Assembly (NCBI GenBank): GCA_963818775.1
Contig: CAWFUF010000034.1
Span: forward strand, 1 to 64,000
Source of the DNA: JAMXLO01 sp963818775
GTDB taxonomy: Bacteria; Pseudomonadota; Alphaproteobacteria; Acetobacterales; Acetobacteraceae
DNA: 64,000 nt
Direction of reading: 5' to 3'
The position numbers were made by a program, and so were the translations under genes. How positions within the stretch are numbered: position 1 is the stretch's first letter; each line of letters begins with the position of its first letter. The notes beneath the pieces were generated by a model. It ran no database searches. It was not told the DNA's origin and worked only from the letters and a program-made list of their open reading frames with translations. This document shows positions 28,706 to 37,817 of the stretch, one piece after another.

Positions 28706-28786
28706 TCACGCGACGAACGGCACCAGAACCGCCCATACCGCGACCAGACCGAAGGCCATCCCGGCAGCCGTGAGGTAAGCGCGCAT
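28706..28786 (-). CDS. 26-residue micro-membrane protein
   Basis: A short minus-strand ORF starting ATG 28784-28786, with GGAGAGG 4 bp upstream. The product begins MRAYLTAAGMAFGLVAVWAV and ends LVPFVA: a two-residue positive N-terminus and then one continuous hydrophobic helix. The ribosome-binding site, lack of charged residues inside the helix and immediate stop make it look translated. Two terminator-like hairpins lie upstream on the same strand. Function unknown; such peptides often tune larger membrane proteins. Confidence 0.5.
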   Translation of the reverse strand: MRAYLTAAGMAFGLVAVWAVLVPFVA

Positions 28787-28924
28787 CGGTCCTCTCCATC
28801 TTGCTGGACCGATGATGGCGCGGGAGCGCGGCTGGTGCTGTGACCTGGGTTACAGGCCCAAGCGATTTTCCGACGAGCCCGAGTACGCTGCCGGGTGGGG
28901 CGTTCGGACCGTCGGTGCAAAAGG

Positions 28925-28946
28925 AAGCCCCGGCTCGCCGGGGCTT
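28925..28946 (-). terminator. Hairpin, terminator-like
   Basis: A perfect 9-bp stem AAGCCCCGG/CCGGGGCTT with a 4-base loop. On the minus strand it is followed by CCTTTT. Together with the hairpin at 29003-29022 it would stop transcription of the small secreted-protein gene. Confidence 0.5.
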
Positions 28947-29002
28947 GAGTTGGAGGAGAGTGAGGAGATGCGCGGGGCACCTCCCGCACCCAAAACGGAA
29001 AA

Positions 29003-29022
29003 GGCCGGCAGTGGTGCCGGCC
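29003..29022 (-). terminator. Intrinsic terminator of the small secreted-protein gene
   Basis: An 8-bp stem GGCCGGCA/TGCCGGCC with a GTGG loop. On the minus strand it is followed by TTTTCCGTTTT. It begins 28 bp past the stop codon of the 29050 gene. Confidence 0.65.
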
Positions 29023-29049
29023 TCTCCGCTTCAAACACTGTGCCTCGGG

Positions 29050-29328
29050 TTAGCTGTTTGCGCCAGCATTCGGGTTGGGTGCGAACAGCCAAGTGCCGTG
29101 GCTCGACTGGGTGACGTAGGTGTGCACCCCCTGCCCGTTCTGGGCCTGCTGGGTCTGCGCCTGGCCGTTCTGTGCATAGGCCGGGGCGTTCGGCACCTGA
29201 GCCTGGGCTACGACGCCAGGAAGTTCGGTGAAGAAGGTGTTAGCCGCAGGGGTGTCGCCGCCATCAGCATAGGCCGAACCAACGCCAAGACTGAGCGCTG
29301 CGGCTGCGGCAAGAAGCATGGTCTTCAT
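29050..29328 (-). CDS. Small secreted protein, Gln/Asn/Ala-rich
   Basis: 92 residues from ATG 29326-29328 (MKTMLLAAAAALSLGVGSAYA); an upstream in-frame ATG at 29343 is less likely. A classical signal peptide is predicted to be cleaved after AYA. The mature peptide contains ANTFFTELPGVVAQAQVPN, a low-complexity NGQAQTQQAQNGQ stretch and a C-terminal HGTWLFAPN block. Similar short exported proteins are frequent in Acetobacteraceae and have no assigned role. It forms its own transcription unit, with GAGAGA upstream and a terminator downstream. Confidence 0.65.
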   Translation of the reverse strand: MKTMLLAAAAALSLGVGSAYADGGDTPAANTFFTELPGVVAQAQVPNAPAYAQNGQAQTQQAQNGQGVHTYVTQSSHGTWLFAPNPNAGANS

Positions 29329-29604
29329 GGTCTCTCTCCTCATCTTCCGGCCTCGCTTGGGCGAGGTCGGGGGCCTCTTCCATCGCGGTATTTGCGATGG
29401 GCCCGAGATGGGTTGCCTATCCCCCCGCGATAATCGCTCCTCCTGGCATAGGATTTATGCGCACAGCGAAGCGGGATTCCATGAGCACTGTGGAACCCTG
29501 CCATGCGATTCATCTACGGATCGATCATCGTGGAACGAGCGCCAGCCGGTCAGCAGGCGTAGGGGCGATCAACCGAGCGTTTTGATACGGCTGTCTCTGC
29601 CGGC

Positions 29605-30357
29605 TCAGATCGGGACCTTCACGAGAGTCCTGAGCCCGAAGCCTATAATAAACGAAAGGCCTGCCGCGCCCATCCCGATCAACAACGTCTCTAACCCTGA
29701 TTTCACCCAGCCTGCCAGCGACCATCGGCTCTTTGCCGCTCCAATGCCGAAGAACACGAGGCCCGTCGCGACCACGCATGAAACAACACTGTACGCGATG
29801 AGATAGCTGACGAGCGGCACCAATCCGCACACTACGAACGCAGCGGTTGTGTTAAGTGCTGCGAGAATCGGCGACTTTGCGGCAGGAGACAGCCCATACT
29901 CTTCGACGGCCATCGTCTTCGCCCAGAGGTCTGGGTCGGAAGAGATCACGTCAACAATCCGCTCCAGTTCGGTGCCGGAGAAACCCTTGAGGCCAAAAAT
30001 TTGCCGGATCTCTTCGCGCTCGCCGCTCGGTTCAAGCGCAATGTGTTTGTGCTCGATGGCGAGAAGACGTTCATAGTCGTCCAACTCGGCCTTGGTTGCG
30101 CTGTAGTTACCCGCTCCCATAGCAAAACCGTCGGCGATGAGATTGGCCAAACCGAGCACCAACACGACCTTTCCAGATAGGTCAGCACCGACGACCCCGG
30201 CAACGATCGCAAAGGTCGTTATGGTTCCATCGATCCCACCGTACATCCAATCCCGGACGTAGTTGCCACGCGCGTCCTGAGCGAGACGCTTCTGTATATC
30301 TTCCCTGGTGTGATTGTGCTCCAACTTCTCGCGCGAAGCCGAGGCATCGTTACTCAT
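29605..30357 (-). CDS. VIT1/CCC1 family transporter
   Basis: 250 residues. The family signature YVRDWMYGGIDGTITTFAIVAGVVGADLS opens the membrane part at about residue 33, followed by LVLGLANLIADGFAMGAGNY. A soluble acidic middle (EREEIRQIFGLKGFSG, MAVEEYGL) is the metal-binding helical domain of Ccc1/VIT proteins. Three further helices complete the fold. These proteins move Fe2+ or Mn2+ out of the cytoplasm by proton exchange. The direct neighbours do not add to the prediction. The upstream 139-bp gap separates it from pgi, transcribed in the same direction. Confidence 0.88.
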   Translation of the reverse strand: MSNDASASREKLEHNHTREDIQKRLAQDARGNYVRDWMYGGIDGTITTFAIVAGVVGADLSGKVVLVLGLANLIADGFAMGAGNYSATKAELDDYERLLAIEHKHIALEPSGEREEIRQIFGLKGFSGTELERIVDVISSDPDLWAKTMAVEEYGLSPAAKSPILAALNTTAAFVVCGLVPLVSYLIAYSVVSCVVATGLVFFGIGAAKSRWSLAGWVKSGLETLLIGMGAAGLSFIIGFGLRTLVKVPI

Positions 30358-30496
30358 AACCGCGAGCCCAGGGCGAGGCGCAGACCATTCGGCCTACCGA
30401 CGAATTCGCGTTGGAGCGTGCCGTCCATCAGCGGGCGCGCCAGTGTCGTCCCACCCAGGAGTTTTTGAGACGCGGCGAGCGGCTCGACGGATCCCC

Positions 30497-32131
30497 CTAC
30501 TGGCCGCGTCTTTCGCGGAACCGACTGATCAGGGCGTTCGTCGAACCATCATGTCGAAGCTCTGGTTCCCTTGATGCGGTGAGTTCGGGAATGATCCGCT
30601 GCGCGAGGACCTTGCCAAGCTCGACGCCCCACTGGTCGTAGGAGTCGATGCTCCAGATCGCGCCCTGGGTGAACACGCTGTGCTCGTACAGCGCGACCAG
30701 GGCGCCAAGGCTGAAGGGGTTCAGGGCGTCCGTCAGAATCACGTTGCTCGGACGATTGCCTTCAGTGACGCGGAATGGCGTCTGAAATGCGGGCGAACCT
30801 TCGGCCGTCAGTTCCTCTGCGGTCTTGCCGAAGGCCAGCGCCTCGGCTTGGGCGAACAGGTTCGCCATCAGCAGGTTGTGCTGATCGACGAGGGGGCTGA
30901 GTGGACGGCAGAAGCCGATGAAGTCGCACGGCACCAGCTTCGTTCCCTGGTGCAGCAACTGGTAGAACGAATGTTGTCCATCCGTGCCAGGCTCACCCCA
31001 GATGATCGGACCGGTCTGCACGCTCACGTGCTGGCTGTGCAGATCGACGTGCTTGCCGTTGCTCTCCATCTGCAACTGCTGAAGGTAGGCGGGGAACCGC
31101 CGCATATGCGAAGAGTACGGCATCACGCCGAGCGTCTGCGCACCGAAGAAGTTGTTGTACCAGACGGTCAGCAGGCCCAGCAGCAGTGGCAGGTTGCGCT
31201 CTGGTGGTGCGGTGCGGAAGTGCTCGTCCATCGCGTGGAAGCCGGCCAGCATGTCGCGGAATCCATCGGGGCCGATCGCGATCATCGTGGACAGGCCGAT
31301 CGCGCAATCCATGGAGTAACGGCCACCGACCCAATCCCAGAAGCCGAACATCTCGGCGGTGTCGATGCCGAACTTGCGCACCGCCTCGGTGTTGGTCGAT
31401 AGCGCGACAAAATGCTTGGCGACGGCAGCGTCGGAGCCGAGTCCGTCGACCAGCCATTTCCGCGCGGTTGCCGCATTCGTCATCGTCTCGAGCGTGGTGA
31501 ATGTCTTCGAGGCCACCACGAACAGCGTCTCGGCGGCATCCAGATCGTGGGTGGCCTCGGAGAAGTCGGCGCCATCCACGTTCGAGACGAAGCGGAATGT
31601 CATCGACCGGTCGCTGAACGGGCGCAGTGCCAGATACGCCATCTCCGGCCCGAGATATGAACCGCCGATGCCGATGTTGATGACGTTTTGGATGCGCTTG
31701 CCGGTATGGCCGAGCCACGCACCGGAACGCACGCGGGTGGCAAACTCCGACATCGCATCAAGCACCTGGTGCACGTCCGGCACGACGTCGTGGCCATCGA
31801 CCAGGATGCGTGCATCCCGTGGCGCACGCAGGGCCACGTGCAGCACCGCGCGCTGCTCGGTGATGTTGATCTTGTCGCCGCGGAACATTGCGTCGCGACG
31901 TTCCGCCACGCCTCGTTCCTGCGCGAGCTGGAGCAGCAGCCGCACGGTCTCGTCGGTGATCCGGTTCTTCGAATAATCCAGATAGAGGCCGGCGCCTTCC
32001 GCTGTCAGGCGTTTGCCACGACCGGGGTCCTCGGCGAAGAGCCGCCGCAGGTGCGTGTCCTTGATCTGCTGGTAGTGCGCGGCGAGCGCGCCCCAGGCTG
32101 CTGTCTCGTTCGGCTGCTGCGAATCCGCCAT
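30497..32131 (-). CDS. pgi: Glucose-6-phosphate isomerase
   Basis: 544 residues, the usual bacterial Pgi length. The first SIS domain has NIGIGGSYLGPEMAYLAL and NVDGADFSEATHDLD. PGI signature 1 is present around WDWVGGRYSMDCAIGL, and signature 2 as SYDQWGVELGKVLA near the C-terminus. The catalytic glutamate lies in the MESNGKH region. It interconverts glucose-6-phosphate and fructose-6-phosphate in the cytosol. GGAGG lies 6 bp before the ATG. It is divergent from a GH13 glycosidase over 174 bp, a sensible carbohydrate context. Confidence 0.95.
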   Translation of the reverse strand: MADSQQPNETAAWGALAAHYQQIKDTHLRRLFAEDPGRGKRLTAEGAGLYLDYSKNRITDETVRLLLQLAQERGVAERRDAMFRGDKINITEQRAVLHVALRAPRDARILVDGHDVVPDVHQVLDAMSEFATRVRSGAWLGHTGKRIQNVINIGIGGSYLGPEMAYLALRPFSDRSMTFRFVSNVDGADFSEATHDLDAAETLFVVASKTFTTLETMTNAATARKWLVDGLGSDAAVAKHFVALSTNTEAVRKFGIDTAEMFGFWDWVGGRYSMDCAIGLSTMIAIGPDGFRDMLAGFHAMDEHFRTAPPERNLPLLLGLLTVWYNNFFGAQTLGVMPYSSHMRRFPAYLQQLQMESNGKHVDLHSQHVSVQTGPIIWGEPGTDGQHSFYQLLHQGTKLVPCDFIGFCRPLSPLVDQHNLLMANLFAQAEALAFGKTAEELTAEGSPAFQTPFRVTEGNRPSNVILTDALNPFSLGALVALYEHSVFTQGAIWSIDSYDQWGVELGKVLAQRIIPELTASREPELRHDGSTNALISRFRERRGQ

Positions 32132-32305
32132 TGGGTCCTCCGAAACGTCTGTGTCCGTGGCCTGCTCTTTGTCTCGATGTCGATGCCCACTCGCGTTAGT
32201 GCTACCAGAACCGGCTCTGCATCGCCACTATCCCACGGCGTGGCCGGAGCTGCCGCTGCGGTCGCGAAGATCGGGACGCAACGCGGGCATCATGGAGGTG
32301 CATCG

Positions 32306-33811
32306 ATGAAGGACGGTGGTTATCCCACGCTGTACCAAATCAATACGCGCGCGCACCTGACGGACCTGTCCACATCGCTCGGCCGGCCAGCGACGCTGGA
32401 TGACATACCAGACGTCGAACTGGACCGCCTGGCTGACAGGGGATTCGATTGGGTCTGGCTGCTCAGCGTATGGCAGACCGGGTTGGCCGGGCAGCGTATA
32501 TCACAGTCAAATCCCGAATGGCGCCGCGAATTTCAGGAGACTCTGACGGACCTGCGCGAAGCCGACATCGCCGGTTCCGGCTTCGCGATTGCTTCCTACA
32601 CGGTGCATCGTGACCTGGGCGGCGACGCCGCATTGGCCAGGTTGCGCGATCGGCTGCGGTCACGCGGGCTACGGCTGATGCTCGATTTCGTTCCCAACCA
32701 CACTGCCATCGATCATCGGTGGGTGGACGAGCATCCGGAATATTACGTGCAAGGAACCGAGCTGGACATCACCCGAACGCCATCGAACTATCTCAGGATC
32801 AAGCAAACCGGCGGCGATCGAATTCTGGCGCATGGGCGTGATCCGTACTTCCCTGGCTGGCCGGATACGCTCCAACTCAACTACAACAACCCCGGCACAC
32901 ACGATGCCATGATTGGGGAGTTGTCAAAAATCGCAGGGCAATGCGACGGGGTACGCTGCGACATGGCGATGCTGCTGCTGCCCGACGTCTTCGAGCAGAC
33001 CTGGGGTCTTTCGGCGGAGCCATTCTGGCCCAAAGCGATCGCGCGCGTGCGACTGCGGGCTTCGGAGTTCTGCTTCATGGCCGAGGTCTACTGGGACCGC
33101 GAATGGACACTGCTGCAGCAAGGGTTTGACTACGCCTATGACAAGCGGCTCTACGATCGCCTGCGCATGGGGCAGGCACGGCCGGTGCGCGAACACCTGC
33201 AGGCCGGACTCGATTACCAGAACAAACTCGCGCGCTTCCTGGAGAACCACGACGAGCCGCGGGCTGCCGCGACGTTCTTGCACGGTACCCACGAGGCCGC
33301 CGCAGTGATCACCTACCTGTCACCTGGCCTGCGGTTCTTTCACGAGGGTCAGTTCGAGGGACGGACAAAACGCATCTCGCCGCACCTGGTTCGTGCGCCG
33401 AATGAGCCTATCGATGAATTTCTGCAGTTGTTCTACAAGGATCTGCTTGCGGTTCTGCGCAGTCCGGCCGTCGTAAACGGCGAATGGCGTCTTCTTGAGT
33501 GTGCGCAGGCCTGGGACGGCAACTGGACGTGGGACTGCTGCATCGCCTGGTGCTGGCAAGCAAGCAGTGGCGGCCAGCGGATCCTGGTCGCCGTGAACTA
33601 CGCCGGAAATCAAAGCCAATGTTACGTCCGGCTGCCACTGACTGATCTGGCCGGCCGCACCGTGCACCTCCAGGATCTGCTAAGTCCCGTCAGCTACGAG
33701 CGCGATGGAAGCAGTTTGGCCTCGACAGGCCTCTATCTGGACCTGCCGGCGTGGGGTCGCCATGTATTCGAGTTCGCCGGCAAATCAAGCACGCGAAACA
33801 GGACGACCTGA
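32306..33811 (+). CDS. GH13 alpha-amylase-family glycosidase
   Basis: 501 residues from ATG 32306 with GGAGG 7 bp upstream; the frame is open 600 bp further upstream but only as antisense to pgi. It is a (beta/alpha)8 enzyme with the four GH13 regions: DFVPNHT (residues 127-133), GVRCDMAML with nucleophile Asp219, FMAEVYWD with acid/base Glu260, and FLENHDEPR with transition-state Asp316. It has no signal peptide, so it is cytosolic. Of GH13 subgroups it resembles small amylase-like proteins that process short maltooligosaccharide or sucrose-type substrates; the exact specificity is open. Confidence 0.85.
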   Translation: MKDGGYPTLYQINTRAHLTDLSTSLGRPATLDDIPDVELDRLADRGFDWVWLLSVWQTGLAGQRISQSNPEWRREFQETLTDLREADIAGSGFAIASYTVHRDLGGDAALARLRDRLRSRGLRLMLDFVPNHTAIDHRWVDEHPEYYVQGTELDITRTPSNYLRIKQTGGDRILAHGRDPYFPGWPDTLQLNYNNPGTHDAMIGELSKIAGQCDGVRCDMAMLLLPDVFEQTWGLSAEPFWPKAIARVRLRASEFCFMAEVYWDREWTLLQQGFDYAYDKRLYDRLRMGQARPVREHLQAGLDYQNKLARFLENHDEPRAAATFLHGTHEAAAVITYLSPGLRFFHEGQFEGRTKRISPHLVRAPNEPIDEFLQLFYKDLLAVLRSPAVVNGEWRLLECAQAWDGNWTWDCCIAWCWQASSGGQRILVAVNYAGNQSQCYVRLPLTDLAGRTVHLQDLLSPVSYERDGSSLASTGLYLDLPAWGRHVFEFAGKSSTRNRTT

Positions 33812-33917
33812 GCAGCCGAAATTCGAATCCGCTTCGAACCCAACCTGGGCAACTTGCCCGTCACTGGCGAGCGCCTGATATGGGTGGTGGTCGCCTCAGC
33901 CAGGGAGAATGATCACG

Positions 33918-34295
33918 ATGGCCATCAAAGGAAGTTGCCACTGTGGCGCTACCCAGTTCACCGTCGCGCAGCGCCCGGCGGCTGTCACTCGCTGCACCTG
34001 CTCCTTCTGCTCCAAGCGCGGGGCGTTGTGGGCTTACCAGGACGCGGAAGAGGACTTTGTGCTGACAACGGCGCGCGATCGGGTTTCGACCTACCAGTGG
34101 GGGAGCTATCAGATCGAGCACCACCACTGCGCCATATGCGGGTGCGGCACGTGGTCCCGTGCGCCGCAGTGGGATCAACAGAGAAAGCGTCCCACGCCCG
34201 GCAAATTCCGGGTCCAGGTGAATGCCTGGCTGCTGGAGGACTTCGATCCTGACGCCCAGCCGATTGAAGTGATCGATGGGAAGAGGCTCTGGTGA
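33918..34295 (+). CDS. GFA family zinc protein (glutathione-dependent formaldehyde-activating-like)
   Basis: 125 residues with the complete GFA zinc-binding pattern: CHCGA at residues 7-11, CTCSFCSKRG near residue 28 and CAICGCGTW near residue 74. The family includes glutathione-dependent formaldehyde-activating enzyme, but most members have untested roles, so an enzymatic assignment would be over-reach. The ATG at 33909 is alternative; GGAG sits 11 bp before 33918 and only 2 bp before 33909. It is an isolated gene. Confidence 0.8.
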   Translation: MAIKGSCHCGATQFTVAQRPAAVTRCTCSFCSKRGALWAYQDAEEDFVLTTARDRVSTYQWGSYQIEHHHCAICGCGTWSRAPQWDQQRKRPTPGKFRVQVNAWLLEDFDPDAQPIEVIDGKRLW

Positions 34296-34579
34296 ACCGC
34301 ACGAGCTTCGGCCTTACTGCTGCCATACCGATTCTGCCTCTGGCATGAGGCGTGGGCCTCTAAGCGGAATCCGCCTACACAAGGGTAGTGCAGAACGGAC
34401 GACCTAGTCGGGACAGTGTCCAAACTTGCACGTCAGGTTGCTTTCGGTGGTATTTGCATCGTGCTGCTCCATGGCACGTGGCGGGATGGCAGTGAGTTCC
34501 GCTTCGGCGATGTTGTGGCTGTCAAATGAGGCCACATCGCCGAGCGCACGTGTCCCGCCGCTGACCATGGCAAATGGCT

Positions 34580-34787
34580 GTCCCCGTCGAGCAGCGCGGC
34601 AATCGCCGCCATCGCTGGCTGGAGAATGAAGCGAAATGCCATCGGGCCGCCAGGGCGAGCAAGGATGTTCTGCCCGATACGCTGGAGTTCCTTTGCCGAA
34701 ACGCCGTACCGAATCAGGCCAGCAATGATCAAGCCAACCAGCAGCACGACAGTCAAACGCGCCAGCAGGACCTGATTCTTCGATGCG
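34580..34787 (-). pseudogene. Remnant of a small membrane protein
   Basis: The minus frame reads ASKNQVLLARLTVVLLVGLI, one transmembrane helix, then ELQRIGQNILARPGGPMAFRFILQPAMAAIAALLDG, a block I recognise from conserved proteobacterial proteins that continue with an aromatic-rich GRSPYFWT segment. Here the frame is lost right after LLDG (near 34583). A TAG stop also follows two codons after the natural-looking ATG at about 34793. It is therefore doubly broken. It lies downstream of the sulfatase terminator hairpin. Confidence 0.5.
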
Positions 34788-34851
34788 GTCTAGGTCATTG
34801 CACAGCCTGCTTCGTCTGCGCGCGGCAATCGTTTGACGCGCGCAGGAGAGG

Positions 34852-34894
34852 GCGCCCACCCTCGGCCGGAGTGCAACCGGCCGAGGGTGGGCGC
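34852..34894 (-). terminator. Strong hairpin after the sulfatase gene
   Basis: A perfect 18-bp stem, GCGCCCACCCTCGGCCGG (34852-34869) with its complement at 34877-34894, and a 7-base loop. It starts 7 bp beyond the sulfatase stop. It has no T-run, so it is either a Rho-assisted terminator or an mRNA 3' stabiliser. Confidence 0.6.
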
Positions 34895-34901
34895 GGCATC
34901 G

Positions 34902-36452
34902 TCAATCTCCCTGCGGCATTTGCATTTTTTCCAACACCTGATCGATGGTGAAGCTCGCCGCCTTCTGTCTCGGCGGGTATTCCCTGAACGTTGCCAGGAA
35001 ATCACCGACCACACCCTGCGCCGGAATGAAGGCGAACGCGTGGTCGATGACCCAGTCGTAATAGGTGTTCGAGGTCACGTCGGCGTGCTCGAACGGATCG
35101 GTCCGCAGATTGAATAGCTTCGGAAATCGCAGGTGAACAAAAGGCTCGGCCCAGAGTCGAAGTGTGCCTTCACAACGCTGTTCGGCGAACACGAACTTCC
35201 AATTGTCATAGCGCAACGCCAACAGGTCGCCGTCATCCGAGAAGTAGAAAAATCCCTGACGTGGACCGCGACTCTCCTGGCCGGTCAGGTAGGGCAGGAA
35301 GTTGTAACCGTCGACATGCACCTTGTACGTGCGATCACCGACGGTGTGGCCAACTTTCAGGCGGTCCATGACATCGGGCATACCCGCCGCCGCCAGCAAT
35401 GTCGGCAGCCAGTCGTGATGGCTGACGATTTCGTTGGACACGCTGCCCGGCTTTATCTGGCCAGGCCAACGCGCCAGCCAGGGCACGCGGAACGCGCCCT
35501 CCCAGTTGGTGTTCTTCTCGCTGCGGAACGGCGTCGTCGCGCCATCCGGCCAGGAATTCGCATGCGGGCCGTTGTCCGTCCCGTAGAGCACGATCGTGTC
35601 GTTCGCCAGCCCAAGCTCATCCAGTTTGGCGAGCACGCTGCCGACATTGCGGTCGTGGTCGATCATCGTGTCATGATAGGGGCTCTGCCACCGCCCCGAC
35701 TGGCCGATGCTCTCCGGCTTGGTGTGGGTGCGGAAGTGCATGTGGGTGAAGTTGACCCAGATAAAGAATGGCTTGCCGGCATGGTGCATTCGCTGGATGA
35801 AATCCATCGAGCGCGCCGCAATGTCGTCGTCGATCGTTTCCATACGTTTCTTGGTCAGCGGGCCGGTATCCTTGATGACCTGCTTGCCAATGCGCCCGTA
35901 CTGCGGATCGACGGTCGGATCATCGACAGTGCTGGCCTTGCAGTCCATCACGCCGCGCGGGCCGAAGCGCTTTCTGAAGTTCGGGAAATCAGCCTCTTTC
36001 GGATAATCCGGCAGTTCGGGCTCTTCCTCGGCGTTGAGGTGATAGAGGTTACCGTAGAACTCGTCGAAACCGTGCACCGTCGGCAGGAACTCGTTGCGGT
36101 CGCCGAGGTGATTCTTGCCGAACTGGCCAGTCGCATAGCCCAGCGGCTTGAGCAGCGTTGCGATCGTCGGGTCCTCCGGGCGCAATCCAATTGTGGCACC
36201 CGGGAACCCCACCTTGGACAACCCGGTGCGGAACACGCTCTGACCGGTGATGAAGGAGGAGCGGCCCGCGGTGCAGCTCTGCTCGCCATAGCAGTCGGTG
36301 AACAGCATGCCCTCGTTCGCGATGCGATCGATGTTGGGCGTGCGGTACCCCATCAATCCTCGCGAGTAACACGAGAGATTCGCCATGCCGATGTCGTCGC
36401 CCCAGATGACGACGATGTTCGGCTGCTTCGGCTTCGGTGTACTTCCACTCAT
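34902..36452 (-). CDS. Type I sulfatase (formylglycine-dependent)
   Basis: 516 residues. The metal-binding start is PNIVVIWGDDIGMANLSCY. The modification motif is C-T-A-G-R at Cys60 (EQSCTAGRSSFITG), the CxAxR form found in a subset of arylsulfatases. Other blocks are TGQFGKNHLGDRNEFLPT, FTHMHFRTHTK and YGTDNGPHANSWPDG. It has no signal peptide and is probably cytoplasmic. ATG 36452 overlaps the stop of the upstream formylglycine-generating enzyme by 4 bp, so enzyme and activator are co-translated. Substrate is unknown. It is not closely related to the broken sulfatase at 2430, which has a CxPxR motif. Confidence 0.92.
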   Translation of the reverse strand: MSGSTPKPKQPNIVVIWGDDIGMANLSCYSRGLMGYRTPNIDRIANEGMLFTDCYGEQSCTAGRSSFITGQSVFRTGLSKVGFPGATIGLRPEDPTIATLLKPLGYATGQFGKNHLGDRNEFLPTVHGFDEFYGNLYHLNAEEEPELPDYPKEADFPNFRKRFGPRGVMDCKASTVDDPTVDPQYGRIGKQVIKDTGPLTKKRMETIDDDIAARSMDFIQRMHHAGKPFFIWVNFTHMHFRTHTKPESIGQSGRWQSPYHDTMIDHDRNVGSVLAKLDELGLANDTIVLYGTDNGPHANSWPDGATTPFRSEKNTNWEGAFRVPWLARWPGQIKPGSVSNEIVSHHDWLPTLLAAAGMPDVMDRLKVGHTVGDRTYKVHVDGYNFLPYLTGQESRGPRQGFFYFSDDGDLLALRYDNWKFVFAEQRCEGTLRLWAEPFVHLRFPKLFNLRTDPFEHADVTSNTYYDWVIDHAFAFIPAQGVVGDFLATFREYPPRQKAASFTIDQVLEKMQMPQGD

Positions 36453-37426
36453 GGTGTGCTGCTCTCCTCGGTTGGTCTTGCCCGCACGATGCAGCGAAAG
36501 CCGATATGGCTCATCGCGCTGTCGATCATCTGCGGCTGGCGTGCGGCAGGGCGATAACGGCGGCAATAGCTCGGCGCGCACAGGAATGAGCCGCCCTTGA
36601 CGACCTTGCGCGGGATGTGGATGCGAGGCTGGCGCGCGTCGAAGCTCGCCTCGATGGGGCCGCCGCGCGGGTTGGTCGGCACGCAGCAGGATTTCGTCGC
36701 TTCCTCAGGATGCCGCGGGGAATACCAGTCAGACGTCCACTGCCAGACGTTTCCGGCCATGTCATACAGGCCATAGCCATTCGGTGGGTAGCTGCCGACC
36801 GGCGACGTTCGCTCGTAGCCGTCGGCGGCGAAATTCCGCCACGGGAACGGACCTTGCCAGGTGTTCGCCCTCGGCTTGCCATCCGGCTGCAACTCATCGC
36901 CCCAGGCGAACTCGGCGCCGTCCAGCCCGCCGCGCGCGGCGAACTCCCACTCGGCTTCGGTAGGCAAGGTCTTGCCGACCCAAGCCGCATACGCCTCGGC
37001 ATCGGCATGAGCGACATGAACCACAGGATGATCTTCACGTCCGGCAAGGTCGCTGCCGGGCCCTTCGGGCCGGTGCCAGCACGCGCCCGGGACATAACGC
37101 CACCAGTTGCTGATATCGCTCTTGTCGACCGGGCCATCAGTCATGTGAAACACCAGCGCGCCCGGAACGAGGAGACCGGCCTTGGCTCCAGGGTATTGCG
37201 CCGGATCCAACGGCTGTTCGGCGACGGTCACATAGTCGGTTGCAGCAATGAACTGTGCGAATTCGGCATTGGTGACGGTGTGCTCATCAATCCAGAAACC
37301 GTCCACCATGACACGGTGGACGGGACGTTCTTCAGGGTAATGACGCTCGGAGCCCATGGCGAACGAGCCGCCTGGGACCCAGACCATGCCGACCTGCGAG
37401 TCGATTTGCATCAAGGTCGAGTTCAT
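36449..37426 (-). CDS. Formylglycine-generating enzyme (SUMF1-like)
   Basis: 325 residues from the ATG at 37426; a TTG at 37471 would add 15. FGE-sulfatase fold: MVWVPGGSFAMGSERHYPEE, VDGFWIDEHTVTNAEFAQFI, LPTEAEWEFAARGGLDGAEFAWGDE, GLYDMAGNVWQWTSDWY and the active-site cysteine pair in GGSFLCAPSYCRRYRPAAR. This aerobic, copper-dependent enzyme oxidises the motif cysteine of sulfatases to formylglycine. Its stop overlaps the start of the cognate sulfatase (ATGA). A broken secreted-protein gene lies 81 bp upstream on the same strand. Confidence 0.92.
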   Translation of the reverse strand: MNSTLMQIDSQVGMVWVPGGSFAMGSERHYPEERPVHRVMVDGFWIDEHTVTNAEFAQFIAATDYVTVAEQPLDPAQYPGAKAGLLVPGALVFHMTDGPVDKSDISNWWRYVPGACWHRPEGPGSDLAGREDHPVVHVAHADAEAYAAWVGKTLPTEAEWEFAARGGLDGAEFAWGDELQPDGKPRANTWQGPFPWRNFAADGYERTSPVGSYPPNGYGLYDMAGNVWQWTSDWYSPRHPEEATKSCCVPTNPRGGPIEASFDARQPRIHIPRKVVKGGSFLCAPSYCRRYRPAARQPQMIDSAMSHIGFRCIVRARPTEESSTP

Positions 37427-37506
37427 CGGCACGCTGCTCTCCCGCGGCAGGGCATTGTAAGGTGGCGGCAACGGCCTCGCCTGTCCGCTGATACAATACG
37501 GGCGAT

Positions 37507-37817
37507 CTCACCTGCAACGGGGCTGCGATGGACCGAACCGGGGTGCATTGATGCCCTGACAGTTGACCTTCGGCCCCTGGATGTCGCCGACCAGCCAGCC
37601 GTCCTGCTTGACCTGCTCAGCAATCGTAACCCCACCTTGGCTTGGGCCGCCATCGACCCATGTCGCGGTCATCTTGAGGGCCCGGTTCGTGCTTACACTT
37701 CCGGTGACCTTGAATGATTTATGTCATCCCAGGCAACCGTGCCGCTCAGGCGGGCGCTACATTGCACGCGGCGGCGATCGCAAGTGCATCGACGGCGATC
37801 AACCTGAGTGAAATCAT
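37507..37817 (-). pseudogene. Small exported protein, frameshifted
   Basis: The minus strand from ATG 37815-37817 (AGAGGA 8 bp upstream) encodes a signal-like start MISLRLIAVDALAIAAACNV. A stop follows, but coding sense continues in shifted frames: SGTVAWDDI, then KVTGSVSTNRALKMTATWVDG and QDGWLVGDIQGPKVNCQGIN, ending TGA at 37507-37509. Two single-base shifts would restore about 100 residues. The tail looks genuinely protein-like, but I do not recognise a family. It is collinear with the formylglycine-generating enzyme and sulfatase genes. Confidence 0.45.

Noticed and set aside
31688..32305. 206-codon N-terminal extension of the GH13 gene
   Set aside because: Overlaps pgi on the other strand, has no fold, and ATG 32306 has a strong ribosome-binding site.
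35133..36557. 474-codon plus-strand ORF
   Set aside because: Antisense to the sulfatase with its formylglycine motif; no independent support.
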